Assembly: GCA_947474435.1 (NCBI GenBank)
Contig: CANJII010000001.1
Span: forward strand, 1 to 64,000
Length of the DNA stretch: 64,000 nt
Source of the DNA: Chitinophagaceae bacterium
GTDB taxonomy: Bacteria > Bacteroidota > Bacteroidia > Chitinophagales > UBA10324
Reading direction: 5' to 3'
A program made the translations under genes and the position numbers. The notes under the pieces were generated by a model. That model was not told the origin of the DNA. It ran no database searches and saw only the letters and a program-made list of their open reading frames with translations. This document shows, one piece after another, positions 23,736-33,545 of the stretch. The number at the start of each line of letters is the position of its first letter. The first letter of the stretch is position 1.

Positions 23736-26135
23736 TTATTGAACAATTAACTTTTTAATTGATCTGTTTTCTTTTGAAACAACTTTAATAAAATAAATTC
23801 CAGCGGTTAAATTGGTGGCATCCATTTCAACTTCCTTTGCCTGATTGCCAATGCAAACTGATTGAATTATTCTTCCGCTTAAATCCGCTAATTCAATTTT
23901 ATCTCCATCATAAAATTTTAAACTTTGAATTTTAAATTTTCCACTTACAGGATTCGGATAAATTGAAAATGAAAAATCAGAATTCAGCAGCTGTGATACC
24001 GAATTAATTTTAGCAGTATCAACAACTGTAAATAAATCGAGCCCGCCTTCAACCAAATGACCACTTGTGTTTAAGTCGGCAGTGCGAATTATCAATTGCA
24101 TGGTTGCGGATGGTTCTACAAAATCTTTTATTCTGAAATCGCTGAACGACCACTGGCTCATTTGTGTTGAATCAGCTATTAAAAATTCCACAAGTTTTAC
24201 AGAGTCTCCGTTGCTGATAAAAACTTTTAGTGAATCATTCGGATTTCCGTTTCCGCCACCATCATAAAACCAACGGTAATAATTTATTCGAGGATCAAAA
24301 CTTCCCTGCAAATCAAAGACAGGTGAAGTCAGTATAGCTGTACCACCATCTACATCATCATCACCTGCATTTCCGCCACCATTTCCGGTTACAAAACATT
24401 CCAGACCAAAATCGTTTGTTACATCAACATCTGCATTACAAACATCATTTCCATTTAATGTTCCATTTGGAACTCCGCGCTCCCAATCGCCGGTTGAGTT
24501 GGTACCCGAAGCAGTCCATCCGAAATCAAAAAAGAAATCATCATAATATCCTTTTGGCAATTCCATTGTTAAGCCTGTAGTAGTTGGGTTCAATGGCTGT
24601 GAAATTTTCAATCGTGTTTTATAACTCCAGTTACCTGCATAAATGGAATAAGTACCGGTATAAATCTGATTCATTGCAACTACACCCGCAGCATCAGCAG
24701 TGAAACTGAAATTGTATTGAAAATTATCAGTAATAAAAACATGTGCGTTTGGTATTGGATTTCCTGTTGTTGAATCCACCACGGTCATTGAAATATCAAA
24801 CGGTACATCAGGCACCAGTTCGGCATTCAGTATAACTGTAAGTGCACTATCCAATTGAACATTGTAAATCACTTTTGTAAAATATCCCTGCTTGGTAAAT
24901 TGAACATCATACAATCCGGCATTTAAAATTCCTGTTTGATATAGACCCAGATAATTTGTTGAATCAATAACAGCGGGTTGCAGTAATTCCACATTTACTC
25001 CGTTTAATAATGCGTTGGTAAAAGTATCGGTCACAGTGCCCTTAATGCGACACGCCTTTTGATAATTCGGACTGAACACAAACAATCCCCCCTGCATATC
25101 TGATACAATAATATTTTTTGAAGGGAGATAAGGATACACTCCCCAATCACCGTTATAAGTAAATCCTGAAAGAGGTGAAGTGTCATAGCTTCCAACTTTA
25201 ATCATGTTATCAGGTTGCGATACATCAAATATCACCACACCATCACTGTAGTAACTGGTCACCGCAAAATCATCATTGTATAAATGCACATTATGAACCA
25301 CGGAATGTGAACCTGGTGTTGCCTGTACCTGATCCAACTCAGTTATATTTTGTGTTGATGAAACATCGTAGGCAGTGAGTGATGAATTTTCAAGTTCATC
25401 AGTCGTAAAAACATAATGATTATCGGAAGTAGGCCATGAGTTATGTGCAAACGCAAGAGGTGTAGTTACCTGACCAAGTGTTATAAAATTTGTTTTATCC
25501 GTTACATCATAAATTACCAATTTTCCCTGATACACTTCACTTGCCCATAAAGTATCACCGCGCACCATTCCATCATGAATATAAGCTCCATTAAATTGTG
25601 CTATGTATTGCGGATTGTTGGGATCAGCATTTAAATCAAACATCAATGCGCCTCTCTGTGCCTGGGGTAAACCGGTGTAAGTGTTATAACCAAACACATA
25701 TAAAATTCCGTTTTCATCCACCCAGCAGGTATGTGCTTTCTTTAAACCATTACTAAATACATGGTGATAGGTGATATTGTTGTTCGGCAAATCTGTTAAA
25801 TCAATTATCAGCAATCCGCTATCCTGTTCATTGGTTACATAAGCGTGATGATTGAAAGTTTTTATTTCGCGCCAAACTATAGCCCCACCGGTTGGCTGGG
25901 CAGATGGAACATCAAAAACCGTAACCGGATTATCAGGGTCAGTTACATTTATAATTGAAACCCCTTGCCAGGTTCCTATCAATGCATATTCATTTCCGGA
26001 ATCATCCACATAACCATACAAACTTGAATAGGCATTGGTGAAATCCATTTGACTTCGAAATGTGAGATTTATATTTTGCGAATAAGAAATCTGCCAAAGC
26101 ATTAGCAGCAACGAAAGCGAAATTATTTTTTTCAT
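23736..26135 (-). CDS. T9SS-exported LVIVD/choice-of-anchor-B protein
   Basis: The protein (799 residues) has a signal peptide (about 1-19, ending ISYSQ), then a beta-propeller of LVIVD-type repeats (about 25-360; repeated patterns such as GVSIINVTDPDNPV and GLLIIDLTD), two carboxypeptidase-regulatory-like domains (about 365-445 and 450-535), a jelly-roll-like region (about 560-715) and a type A T9SS sorting domain (about 725-799; FSIYPNPVSGK ... LTAGIYFIKVV). It is secreted or surface-anchored. It follows the periplasmic-binding lipoprotein gene by 18 bp. Confidence 0.9.
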   Translation of the reverse strand: MKKIISLSLLLMLWQISYSQNINLTFRSQMDFTNAYSSLYGYVDDSGNEYALIGTWQGVSIINVTDPDNPVTVFDVPSAQPTGGAIVWREIKTFNHHAYVTNEQDSGLLIIDLTDLPNNNITYHHVFSNGLKKAHTCWVDENGILYVFGYNTYTGLPQAQRGALMFDLNADPNNPQYIAQFNGAYIHDGMVRGDTLWASEVYQGKLVIYDVTDKTNFITLGQVTTPLAFAHNSWPTSDNHYVFTTDELENSSLTAYDVSSTQNITELDQVQATPGSHSVVHNVHLYNDDFAVTSYYSDGVVIFDVSQPDNMIKVGSYDTSPLSGFTYNGDWGVYPYLPSKNIIVSDMQGGLFVFSPNYQKACRIKGTVTDTFTNALLNGVNVELLQPAVIDSTNYLGLYQTGILNAGLYDVQFTKQGYFTKVIYNVQLDSALTVILNAELVPDVPFDISMTVVDSTTGNPIPNAHVFITDNFQYNFSFTADAAGVVAMNQIYTGTYSIYAGNWSYKTRLKISQPLNPTTTGLTMELPKGYYDDFFFDFGWTASGTNSTGDWERGVPNGTLNGNDVCNADVDVTNDFGLECFVTGNGGGNAGDDDVDGGTAILTSPVFDLQGSFDPRINYYRWFYDGGGNGNPNDSLKVFISNGDSVKLVEFLIADSTQMSQWSFSDFRIKDFVEPSATMQLIIRTADLNTSGHLVEGGLDLFTVVDTAKINSVSQLLNSDFSFSIYPNPVSGKFKIQSLKFYDGDKIELADLSGRIIQSVCIGNQAKEVEMDATNLTAGIYFIKVVSKENRSIKKLIVQ

Positions 26136-26153
26136 GAAAGTTGATTGTGAATT

Positions 26154-27395
26154 TTATTTTTCCCGGAACAATTTATTATTCCTGAACGAAAGAATGTAAA
26201 CATGTTTGTTCTCAAGAAAATCGGTTGATGAATTATTTTCCAATGATACCGATTGAAAATTATAATCAACTCCCAATGCTGTTATCGGTTGCTGCAGGTG
26301 TTCAAACCATTTGTCGCCGTATTGTTTCCATAAATTTCCAATGGTTAAAATCAAACTGTATCCCTGATAACTATACTCATTGGGTAGCGAAAAATATTTT
26401 CTTTTAAATTCATTTCGGAAGAGGTTAAATTTTTTCAATGAATCATCAGCATAAAAAGAACCGGTGATATGCGTATTTAACTTTTGTAAATAATCCAAAC
26501 GCAAGGTTTCCATCTCTGTCCATGTTGGCATACCGACCAAAGTGATTTTATAATTATCGGTTAATTCAAATAATTTTTTTGAAAGCAGATTCACAAACTC
26601 TTCATCAAAACTCGGAATAATAATGATGTTGTTGTCAATGGCTGTTAAAAAATTATCGACTTTATAAAAACTGCTGTCAGATTTTTCTGTGAGCTCAATT
26701 GGTTTTGTTTTTAAAATAGATTTGAAATAGGTTGTATATTCTGATTCGCCTTCGTTGCGACGGTAAAGCATCAGAATTTTTTTTCCCGGATATTTTGCAT
26801 TGATGAATGCAGCTAACTGTTCACAGTGAGTTTTTAATCCGGCATTGGCTAAAACAAAATTCGGATTTGCTGTGGCTAAATTTTGTGATGAAGAAAGCGG
26901 AGAGAAGAGTACCTGGTGTTTCTGATCAATTAATTTTCCGGCGAGTGAAACCTGAAAGTTATTTACCGGACCAATAAACACATCGGCATTTTTTGCTGCT
27001 TCAGTATTCATAAAACCACGAACACGGTCTGTGTCTTTTTGCGAATCAAAAATATTCAGTTCCAATTTAACACCTGCACGATCCAATGAATCCAATGCCA
27101 ACTGAACACCATGCAAATATTGAATAGCCAGATTTGATTTGTCAGTAATTGAAACTATTTCTATACCGAGTGAATCAAATTCAATTTCGTTAGTAAAAAA
27201 AGGCAGCAGAAGTGCAACATGCATTTCTTTTTTTTCTGTTGGTTTTGGAGCAACTACATTTTCTGTTGAGATTTTTTTTACCGTATCAGAAATCACAACA
27301 TGATTATCATTCGGCCATACATGCGGAGTTTTGGAAGTAGTTGAACAACCAAGCACGGAAGAAATAAATAAAAAATTTAAGATTGCTTTTAGCAT
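26154..27395 (-). CDS. Periplasmic-binding-fold lipoprotein
   Basis: The 413-residue protein has a lipoprotein signal (lipobox VLGC, Cys about 17), a short linker, and a type I periplasmic-binding fold (about 55-413): HVALLLPFF, LDSLDRAGVKLELNIFDSQ, ADVFIGPVNN, LFSPLSSS and KILMLYRRN are the strand-turn motifs of the leucine-binding (Peripla_BP_6) family. No transporter genes are near. In Bacteroidota such proteins often lie downstream of guaA, as here, and may be cell-envelope proteins (LpoA-like) rather than transporters. Confidence 0.8.
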   Translation of the reverse strand: MLKAILNFLFISSVLGCSTTSKTPHVWPNDNHVVISDTVKKISTENVVAPKPTEKKEMHVALLLPFFTNEIEFDSLGIEIVSITDKSNLAIQYLHGVQLALDSLDRAGVKLELNIFDSQKDTDRVRGFMNTEAAKNADVFIGPVNNFQVSLAGKLIDQKHQVLFSPLSSSQNLATANPNFVLANAGLKTHCEQLAAFINAKYPGKKILMLYRRNEGESEYTTYFKSILKTKPIELTEKSDSSFYKVDNFLTAIDNNIIIIPSFDEEFVNLLSKKLFELTDNYKITLVGMPTWTEMETLRLDYLQKLNTHITGSFYADDSLKKFNLFRNEFKRKYFSLPNEYSYQGYSLILTIGNLWKQYGDKWFEHLQQPITALGVDYNFQSVSLENNSSTDFLENKHVYILSFRNNKLFREK

Positions 27396-27402
27396 TTTGA
27401 CT

Positions 27403-27433
27403 TTAGCTGTTAGCGATTAGCATTTAGCGATTA
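27403..27433. repeat. Short TTAGC-type tandem repeat
   Basis: The stretch has repeated TTAGC/GATTAGC/ATTTAGC units upstream of the periplasmic-binding gene. Such blocks are common in Bacteroidota intergenic DNA. Confidence 0.5.
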
Positions 27434-27482
27434 CGAAAAAAATTATTAACTTAAAAAAATTACTGAAATTCAAAAGTCGCAA

Positions 27483-27517
27483 ACTCTGCCTACTGCGTAC
27501 TGAAAACTGCCTACTGA
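27483..27517. repeat. CTGCCTACTGA repeat, copy A
   Basis: CTGCCTACTG and CTGCCTACTGA units are separated by ACTGAAAA. The same family flanks the queD gene at 33091-33122 and 33485-33516. It sits right after the guaA stop. Confidence 0.65.
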
Positions 27518-27519
27518 AA

Positions 27520-29082
27520 TTACTCCCACTCAATAGTAGCCGGCGGTTTACTCGAAATATCATAAACCACACGGTTAATTCCTTTCACACTGTTTATGAT
27601 GTCGTTACTCACTCTTGCTAAAAATTCGTATGGCAAATGACACCAATCTGCAGTCATTCCATCAGTAGATTCAACCGCACGAAGGGCGATTACATTTTCG
27701 TAAGTGCGCTCATCACCCATCACACCAACCGATTGCACCGGCAACAAAATAACTCCGGCTTGCCACACTTTGTCGTACAGATTTTCCTTCTTCAGCATTT
27801 CAATAAAAATATTATCTGCTTCCTGAAGAATGCGAACTTTCTCAGGAGTAATGTCACTGATAATTCGTATTGCCAAACCCGGCCCCGGAAACGGATGGCG
27901 CTTAATAATATCATCAGGCAATTTTAATTCGCGGCCAACTCTGCGTACTTCATCTTTAAATAATAAACGCAATGGTTCCAACACTTGCATATTCATTTCA
28001 GCAGGCAAACCACCAACATTGTGATGCGATTTTATAGTAACAGAAGGACCATGAACCGATACCGATTCAATCACATCAGGATAAATTGTTCCTTGCGCCA
28101 GCCATTTTATTTTTAATCCGATATCAGGTCGCGCTTTCAGGCGATGCGCTTCTTCATCAAACACTTCAATAAATAACCGACCGATAATTTTTCGTTTTGT
28201 TTCGGGGTCAACCACATCTTTCAGCTCACGAATAAATCGTTCTGATGCATCTACACCTTTTATGTTCAGGCCCATTCCTTCATAGGCTTTCAATACTTTT
28301 TCAAATTCATTTTTCCGCAACAAACCATTGTTCACAAAAATGCAATGCAGATTTTTCCCAATAGCGTTGTGAATTAATCCTGCTGCAACAGTGCTATCCA
28401 CTCCACCTGATAAAGCAAGAATCACTTCATCGTTACCAACTTTATTTTTTATTTGTTCAACCGTTGAATGAACAAACGATGCCGGTGTCCATGATTGATG
28501 GCAACCGCAAATGCTCACGCAAAAATTTTCAATAATTTTTTTTCCCTCAATCGTATGAGTAACTTCAGGATGAAACTGAATTCCGTAAACAGGATAAGCA
28601 TAAGTGTCATCATTATTTCTGAAAGCGGCTACAGGAATGCTGTCGGTTTTGGCAATGAGTTCAAAGTGTTCCGGGATTTTTGCAATAGTATCAGCATGGC
28701 TCATCCAAACCTGACTGTCGTGTACTACATTTTTCAACAGCACATCGTCCTCCACTAATTGATTCAGGTGCGCTCGGCCATATTCGCGCTTGTTGCTTTT
28801 CACTACTTGTCCGCCACCGAGTTCCGCAATCAATTGAGCACCATAACAAATTCCAAGCACCGGTTTTTTGCCAAGCAGTTCACTCAGATTTACGGAAGGA
28901 AAATCTTTGTCATGAACTGAACACGGACTGCCGCTGAGAATAATTCCCTTCACACTTTCATCAATAACAACTGCGTGGTGGTACGGATAAATTTCACAGT
29001 AAATATTCAGCTCGCGAATTCTTCGTGCAATCAATTGAGTGTATTGCGAACCGAAATCAAGAATCAGGATTTTTTCTTCCAT
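27520..29082 (-). CDS. guaA: GMP synthase (glutamine-hydrolysing)
   Basis: The 520-residue enzyme converts XMP to GMP with glutamine and ATP. It has the class I glutaminase domain (about 1-195; nucleophile in GICYGAQ at about 80 and HPEVTHT near 172), the ATP pyrophosphatase domain with the P-loop [11 protein letters not shown] (about 222) and the C-terminal dimerisation domain ending KPPATIEWE. The length is normal. A -7-like element (TATTTTCG, minus strand) lies at 29090-29097. It is followed by repeat DNA and a lipoprotein gene. Confidence 0.97.
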   Translation of the reverse strand: MEEKILILDFGSQYTQLIARRIRELNIYCEIYPYHHAVVIDESVKGIILSGSPCSVHDKDFPSVNLSELLGKKPVLGICYGAQLIAELGGGQVVKSNKREYGRAHLNQLVEDDVLLKNVVHDSQVWMSHADTIAKIPEHFELIAKTDSIPVAAFRNNDDTYAYPVYGIQFHPEVTHTIEGKKIIENFCVSICGCHQSWTPASFVHSTVEQIKNKVGNDEVILALSGGVDSTVAAGLIHNAIGKNLHCIFVNNGLLRKNEFEKVLKAYEGMGLNIKGVDASERFIRELKDVVDPETKRKIIGRLFIEVFDEEAHRLKARPDIGLKIKWLAQGTIYPDVIESVSVHGPSVTIKSHHNVGGLPAEMNMQVLEPLRLLFKDEVRRVGRELKLPDDIIKRHPFPGPGLAIRIISDITPEKVRILQEADNIFIEMLKKENLYDKVWQAGVILLPVQSVGVMGDERTYENVIALRAVESTDGMTADWCHLPYEFLARVSNDIINSVKGINRVVYDISSKPPATIEWE

Positions 29083-29145
29083 GAGGCTGCGAAAATAATC
29101 GGAAAGAGTGATGGGTTAGTGAAGAATATAAATTGTGAATAAAAA

Positions 29146-29214
29146 TTTCGCACAAAGGCACAGAGAATAGAGAAAAAAATATAAAAGCAAAACCTCCGTG
29201 AACTCCGTGCGAAA
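29146..29214. repeat. Dispersed inverted-repeat element (TTTCGCAC ends)
   Basis: TTTCGCAC (29146-29153) and GTGCGAAA (29207-29214) bound a 69-bp unit containing CACAAAGGCACAGAG and CCTCCGTGAACTCCG. Elements of this kind are dispersed through many Bacteroidota genomes. It lies in the divergent gap between guaA and a PH-domain gene. Confidence 0.55.
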
Positions 29215-29269
29215 CAGCGAAGACAAACTTTTCTTAAAAGATTAAAAATTCATTTTTCACATTTGCATC

Positions 29270-29872
29270 GTGAGCAATTCAGCAATCAGTCGGTTATTTA
29301 GTTCAAAATTAAAAGAGAACGAAAAAATTCTGTGGAGCGGAACACCACGACAAAAAATATTATTGCGCGATGTAGATATGATTCTCGTTCCCATCAGCAT
29401 CATTGCCATTGGCTTCGGATTGTTTTTCAATTTCGCGATATTTTATTACCAGCAATTTTTCTTTTTACCAATATCAATCAGCATTGTGCTGGCAGGTTTT
29501 TACATCGGCATTTTTCGTTTCTTCATTGATTCGAAAAGAAGAAAATCAATCTGGTATTGTGTAACTGATAAAAGAATATTGATGCTCTCCAAAAAAAATC
29601 AAACTGTTTTTCAAACACTTCCGCTAAAAGATATTGAGCAACTGGATTTTTCGGAAGAGAAAGATGGAAGCGGATTTATTTTATTCGGAAATACCAATCC
29701 GATATGGCCGTGGTTGTTTGGAAAATTCTTTTTCACCCGCGGCAACATTCCCGGTTTTGAATTAATACCCGAAGTGCAGAAAGTTGACTTAATAATTAAG
29801 GAAGCAATCGGCAATTATGTTGACCCGTTTGTATTGGATAAAGTAAAGCCGGATGCGAAGAGTTTGAATTAA
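29270..29872 (+). CDS. Bacterial PH-domain membrane protein
   Basis: The 200-residue protein has two membrane helices (about 40-85) between an N-terminal SKLKENEKILWSGTPR motif and a C-terminal bacterial PH domain (about 95-180; WYCVTDKRILML, then LPLKDIEQLDF). This is the usual PH-like membrane protein of unknown role. The frame opens at a GTG, and the next Met falls in the first helix. A -7-like CACATTTG (29258-29265) is so close that the transcript would start at or next to the GTG, so the mRNA may be leaderless. Confidence 0.8.
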   Translation: MSNSAISRLFSSKLKENEKILWSGTPRQKILLRDVDMILVPISIIAIGFGLFFNFAIFYYQQFFFLPISISIVLAGFYIGIFRFFIDSKRRKSIWYCVTDKRILMLSKKNQTVFQTLPLKDIEQLDFSEEKDGSGFILFGNTNPIWPWLFGKFFFTRGNIPGFELIPEVQKVDLIIKEAIGNYVDPFVLDKVKPDAKSLN

Positions 29873-29900
29873 TTTTTTCTGAATACTATAAAAGAAGCAA

Positions 29901-29966
29901 TGTCATGCTGAGGCACGAAGCATCTTTCAACTGTAATTAAGAGATTCCTCCTTCGTCGGAATGACA
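29901..29966. repeat. Dispersed repeat TGTCAT...ATGACA
   Basis: TGTCATGCTGAGGCACGAAGCATCT and AGATTCCTCCTTCGTCGGAATGACA, separated by 16 bp, form an imperfect inverted repeat. This sequence type is widely dispersed between bacterial genes. It lies between two convergent genes and could act as a bidirectional terminator. Confidence 0.55.
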
Positions 29967-29968
29967 GC

Positions 29969-32518
29969 CTATTCCTTCACAAACTTTTTCACCTGAATAC
30001 TGCCATCCTGCAATTGAGCTTTTATAAAATAAACTCCTGAAGCAAAAGATTTCAGATTGATGATTGAAGTTTTCTGATTCGGCTTTTCCGCATAAATATT
30101 TCTTCCAAGCACATCAGTAATTTCAATTGAATTCATATTCAAATTCATGCTGTGAATTGTCAACTGACTCTCTGCTGGGTTTGGAAAAACTGTTACATCA
30201 TTCACTGAATTTATTTCATGAATGCCTGAAATAAAATTATTGGTTGTTGTATTTGTGAAAACAGGTGTATTGTAATCAAAATAAATTGATGCAGAGTTTT
30301 CAATCAACGCGCCATTCGGAAGATTTTGTTTCACTTTTACTTTGAATTGCACAAATCCTTTACTCATTGCTTCATTGCTTGCACTGTCAGGGAGAAACAG
30401 CGGATTAAAAATCCAGGTTAAAATTCCACTACCAGAAATAGTAAAATCAAACTGAGCACTCGCTGTAATATTTTCTACAGTTGCCGGATTAAGATATTGC
30501 GAAAGCGTATCTTTCAGAATTACAAAATGCGTGGTATCGTTTCCGGTGTTTTGAAAATGAATGGTGTAAGTGAGAATGGAATCTGCTGAAGATAAATTTC
30601 CTTGCGGAAAAACCGCTTTTGAGTTGGGGTCGAAAGAACTGGTGATGGGTTCATCAAATACCACTAAATTGTTTGAAGTATCGCAATCGATCACAGTGGG
30701 TGTTACCAAAAATTCTGAATGAATCAGATAAGTTAGTGGCATGGAAGCAGGTACATTAAAATGGCAATCGAAATATCCATTGAGATTAACATCTACAACT
30801 TTCCATGTTAAGGTATGATTGATTGTGTCAACTATTGGTTGTGCACCTGAACTATAGTTATAAATCAAGGCAGTATCATAAAAAAAAGTTGTAGTTACTG
30901 TATCAATATAGTAAGGATAAGAATTATCCCACGCATACAGATAGTAATACTTATCGAATCCTGGATTGCCTGAATAACAGAATGGAAAAATTTCAAAATC
31001 ATAAGCGGCTAAACCAGCAAAAACAAAATCAACATTTGTAATTGAATCGCATGTGGCAGGAAAATAAATACTACCCGCATAACAACTTGAATAAATTCCA
31101 CAATTTGGAGAAGTATAAATATTTACAGTATAGCTTCCGGTATCAGAAACTAAAATCAAATACATTCCATTCGAATCAGTTGAAGCATACAAAGTATTCC
31201 AAAAATTCGCGCTTGAAACTTCAATGTCAGCGCCTTGAATGACTGTATCTCCTGCATCGTAAATGCAATTTCCATTCAAATCATTAAACACTCTGCCTTC
31301 AATCACATTTGCTGAATTGGTTAAAGGCAATGAATAATAAGGAACTGAGGTACTACAACCTAAATTATCTGTAACGGTGAGAGTATAAATTCCGGATGCA
31401 AGATTTGAAATTGTTTGGGTGGTTCCGCCATTGCTCCAGATAAAATTATAAGGTGGCTGCCCCCCATACATTATTGCAGTTAGTACTCCATTGTTTGAGC
31501 AATTTGGATTAACGAATGAAATGTATGGGTAGTAGGCATATGACGAATCTACAATAGTTACAATTAAAAAATTGTTGCACCCTGATTGATCTACAACAGT
31601 TACTGAATAATTTCCACCACCAATATTTAATAAATCTTGGGTTGTTGCTCCGTTGCTCCACAAATAAGTATAAGGTAGTGTGCCTCCTGATACTGTCAAG
31701 TCAATGGTACCATTTGCAGCTGTACAGGTTGAATTTGTATGTGTTTGGGTCAACACCGGCCCATTTGAATTTAAAATTGTAACAGTCTGATATAAAAAAC
31801 AACCAAAGGTATCGGTAGTTGTAACATAATAAATTCCAGCAGATAAATTATTTAAATCTTCAGTTGTTTCACCGTTACTCCAATTATAAGTTGAAGGTGT
31901 TGAAGGCATTACTGTTAAATCAATTGATCCATCATTATTTCCACAAGTAGCACTCGTATGAATTTCGGATAATAAAAATAAACAAGGTGAAAAAGTATAA
32001 AGACTTGTACAAGCCATCGCATTTACCGGAGCACAGTAAACAGTAATCGGGAGTCCTGGCATTAACCCTGAAATAGGATAAACTCCTGACCAATTTGTGC
32101 TTGCACTACCTATTGCGGCACCGCTCCAAGAAAAACTATAACTATTTGTCGGACTTCCTCCCAAAGCTAAATGCAGGATATTGCCATTAATACTTGAGCC
32201 ATCAAGTATTATTACATAATGAAATTGAATAAACACACTATTACTATAGGTTGTATTTCCCATTGAAGAAACTCCGGCTCGGTAATAGGTTGGAACAATT
32301 AAAGATGGTGTTGTATAAAAACTATCAACACCGGTTACAGGAATCCAATTGTTATTGTTTATTGACATTTCCCAATTAATTGTATCTCCATTTGCTCCAC
32401 TTAATGTGAGCAATAATGAATCTCCCAAACAAATATTACCCATTGCAGGTGAAAGTGTTTGTGCAAACGAAAACAAAGGAGTGATAAAAAGTAAAATGAT
32501 AAGTAGATATTTTTTCAT
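29969..32518 (-). CDS. T9SS-exported SprB-repeat surface protein
   Basis: The 849-residue protein has a signal peptide (about 1-19), an Ig-like region, three SprB-type repeats (about 180-390; each with YNWSNGETTEDLNNLSAG-like and Y.VTVTD..GC motifs), an SdrD-B-like domain (about 410-490; FNDLNGNCIYDAGDT), a DUF11/DUF7619-like domain (about 640-760; ILTYTIHFQNTGND) and a type A T9SS domain (about 775-849; VTVFPNPAESQL). SprB repeats occur in gliding adhesins. A -7 element TACTTTTA (minus strand) lies at 32538-32545. Confidence 0.9.
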   Translation of the reverse strand: MKKYLLIILLFITPLFSFAQTLSPAMGNICLGDSLLLTLSGANGDTINWEMSINNNNWIPVTGVDSFYTTPSLIVPTYYRAGVSSMGNTTYSNSVFIQFHYVIILDGSSINGNILHLALGGSPTNSYSFSWSGAAIGSASTNWSGVYPISGLMPGLPITVYCAPVNAMACTSLYTFSPCLFLLSEIHTSATCGNNDGSIDLTVMPSTPSTYNWSNGETTEDLNNLSAGIYYVTTTDTFGCFLYQTVTILNSNGPVLTQTHTNSTCTAANGTIDLTVSGGTLPYTYLWSNGATTQDLLNIGGGNYSVTVVDQSGCNNFLIVTIVDSSYAYYPYISFVNPNCSNNGVLTAIMYGGQPPYNFIWSNGGTTQTISNLASGIYTLTVTDNLGCSTSVPYYSLPLTNSANVIEGRVFNDLNGNCIYDAGDTVIQGADIEVSSANFWNTLYASTDSNGMYLILVSDTGSYTVNIYTSPNCGIYSSCYAGSIYFPATCDSITNVDFVFAGLAAYDFEIFPFCYSGNPGFDKYYYLYAWDNSYPYYIDTVTTTFFYDTALIYNYSSGAQPIVDTINHTLTWKVVDVNLNGYFDCHFNVPASMPLTYLIHSEFLVTPTVIDCDTSNNLVVFDEPITSSFDPNSKAVFPQGNLSSADSILTYTIHFQNTGNDTTHFVILKDTLSQYLNPATVENITASAQFDFTISGSGILTWIFNPLFLPDSASNEAMSKGFVQFKVKVKQNLPNGALIENSASIYFDYNTPVFTNTTTNNFISGIHEINSVNDVTVFPNPAESQLTIHSMNLNMNSIEITDVLGRNIYAEKPNQKTSIINLKSFASGVYFIKAQLQDGSIQVKKFVKE

Positions 32519-32579
32519 GATTAAAATTATTTGCTTCTAAAAGTATATAGAATACTTAAGAGAAGAAATAATTTTCTTG

Positions 32580-33050
32580 TCAAACCCCAAACTGCACAAA
32601 GTGATAATCACAGTGCACATAAACCCAACGACCCCATTGAGTTTTATTCATGCGGCCGAATAAAGGATGCTTATCTGGAAAAGAATTTGTGTTGAGCAGT
32701 TGATTTAATTTTTGAAGGAAGAATTCTTTTTCTCTTTCAAAACTTTCGACAGATAATTTATTCCGCACAATATCCATTTCCTTAAAAGTGCGGATAGGTT
32801 TTTTCTTTAGTCGTTCTATTGAAGGCCGCATATTTAAAAAAGTCATCCACCGAAAAACGGTGCGCGATAAAAACCGGCTTTTGTCAGGAAGAATAATTTC
32901 TCCCAATGCCAATTGATTTGCCATTGTTAAATGATGAAGCATTTGCGATGGATTCATCACACCAAATAATCCAACTGAATCAGTAGATAACAGATTTAAT
33001 CGGTTCAATATTTCTTCCTTCGCAACGGAATCAAAAATTGTTTTCATCAA
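32580..33050 (-). CDS. DUF1569 (DinB-like) protein
   Basis: The 156-residue protein matches the DUF1569 branch of the DinB four-helix fold: MNPSQMLHHLTMANQLALGE (about 32-50) and the C-terminal HPLFGRMNKTQWGRWVYVHCDYHFVQFG, which supply the three His ligands of a metal site. Relatives include bacillithiol or thiol transferases and stress proteins. It is cytoplasmic. The exact reaction is unknown. It is followed by the repeat-flanked queD gene on the same strand. Confidence 0.85.
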   Translation of the reverse strand: MMKTIFDSVAKEEILNRLNLLSTDSVGLFGVMNPSQMLHHLTMANQLALGEIILPDKSRFLSRTVFRWMTFLNMRPSIERLKKKPIRTFKEMDIVRNKLSVESFEREKEFFLQKLNQLLNTNSFPDKHPLFGRMNKTQWGRWVYVHCDYHFVQFGV

Positions 33051-33090
33051 AAAATATTTTTCAAGATAAAAAATTTACATGATGGCAAAT

Positions 33091-33122
33091 CTGCATTCTG
33101 CCTACAGAATACTGCCTACTGA
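33091..33122. repeat. CTGCCTACTGA repeat, copy B
   Basis: CTGCATTCTGCCTACAGAA and TACTGCCTACTGA units lie just after the queD stop. It is in opposite orientation to copy C (33485-33516), so queD sits between inverted copies. Confidence 0.65.
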
Positions 33123-33124
33123 TT

Positions 33125-33481
33125 TTAACTTCCATCATAAACCGCCCCCGAAGTTGGCGTTTCATTCAACTCTAATTTCTTCAGCATTGGCAATTGTGGT
33201 TTTATCTGATCCCACAACCAAATGGTTATTTTTTCGCAAGTCGGGTTTTCCAATCCGAGAATATTATTTAATAATTTATGGTCTATGCTGTCAATGATCG
33301 GCGCAATCACTTTTTTTATTTCCGAAAAATCCATCACCCATTCCAACTCAGGAACAGGATTTCCTTCCAGGTAAACTACCAGCCGATAAGTATGCCCGTG
33401 AATTTCTCGACACTTATGTTCAGGTGGAACTTTAGGAAGAAAGTGAGCGGAGTCGAAAGTGAATTGTTTAAAAATCAACAT
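33125..33481 (-). CDS. queD: 6-carboxytetrahydropterin synthase QueD / PTPS family
   Basis: The 118-residue enzyme has the PTPS fold: FDSAHFLP (first zinc His), then HKCREIHGHTYRL (catalytic Cys and the HGH zinc pair), then WVMDFSEIK and the C-terminal ELNETPTSG substrate Glu. QueD makes 6-carboxy-tetrahydropterin from dihydroneopterin triphosphate for queuosine. The length is normal for QueD. No other queuosine gene is near. It is flanked on both sides by inverted copies of the CTGCCTACTGA repeat. Confidence 0.93.
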   Translation of the reverse strand: MLIFKQFTFDSAHFLPKVPPEHKCREIHGHTYRLVVYLEGNPVPELEWVMDFSEIKKVIAPIIDSIDHKLLNNILGLENPTCEKITIWLWDQIKPQLPMLKKLELNETPTSGAVYDGS

Positions 33482-33484
33482 GAG

Positions 33485-33516
33485 TCAGTAGGCAGTTTTC
33501 AGTAGGCAGTTTGCAG
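33485..33516. repeat. CTGCCTACTGA repeat, copy C (inverted)
   Basis: TCAGTAGGCAGTTTTCAGTAGGCAG is the reverse complement of two CTGCCTACTGA units. It lies between queD and the PIN-domain gene. Confidence 0.65.
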
Positions 33517-33545
33517 GAATTTTCTCTAATTAAATATTCGTTGAA

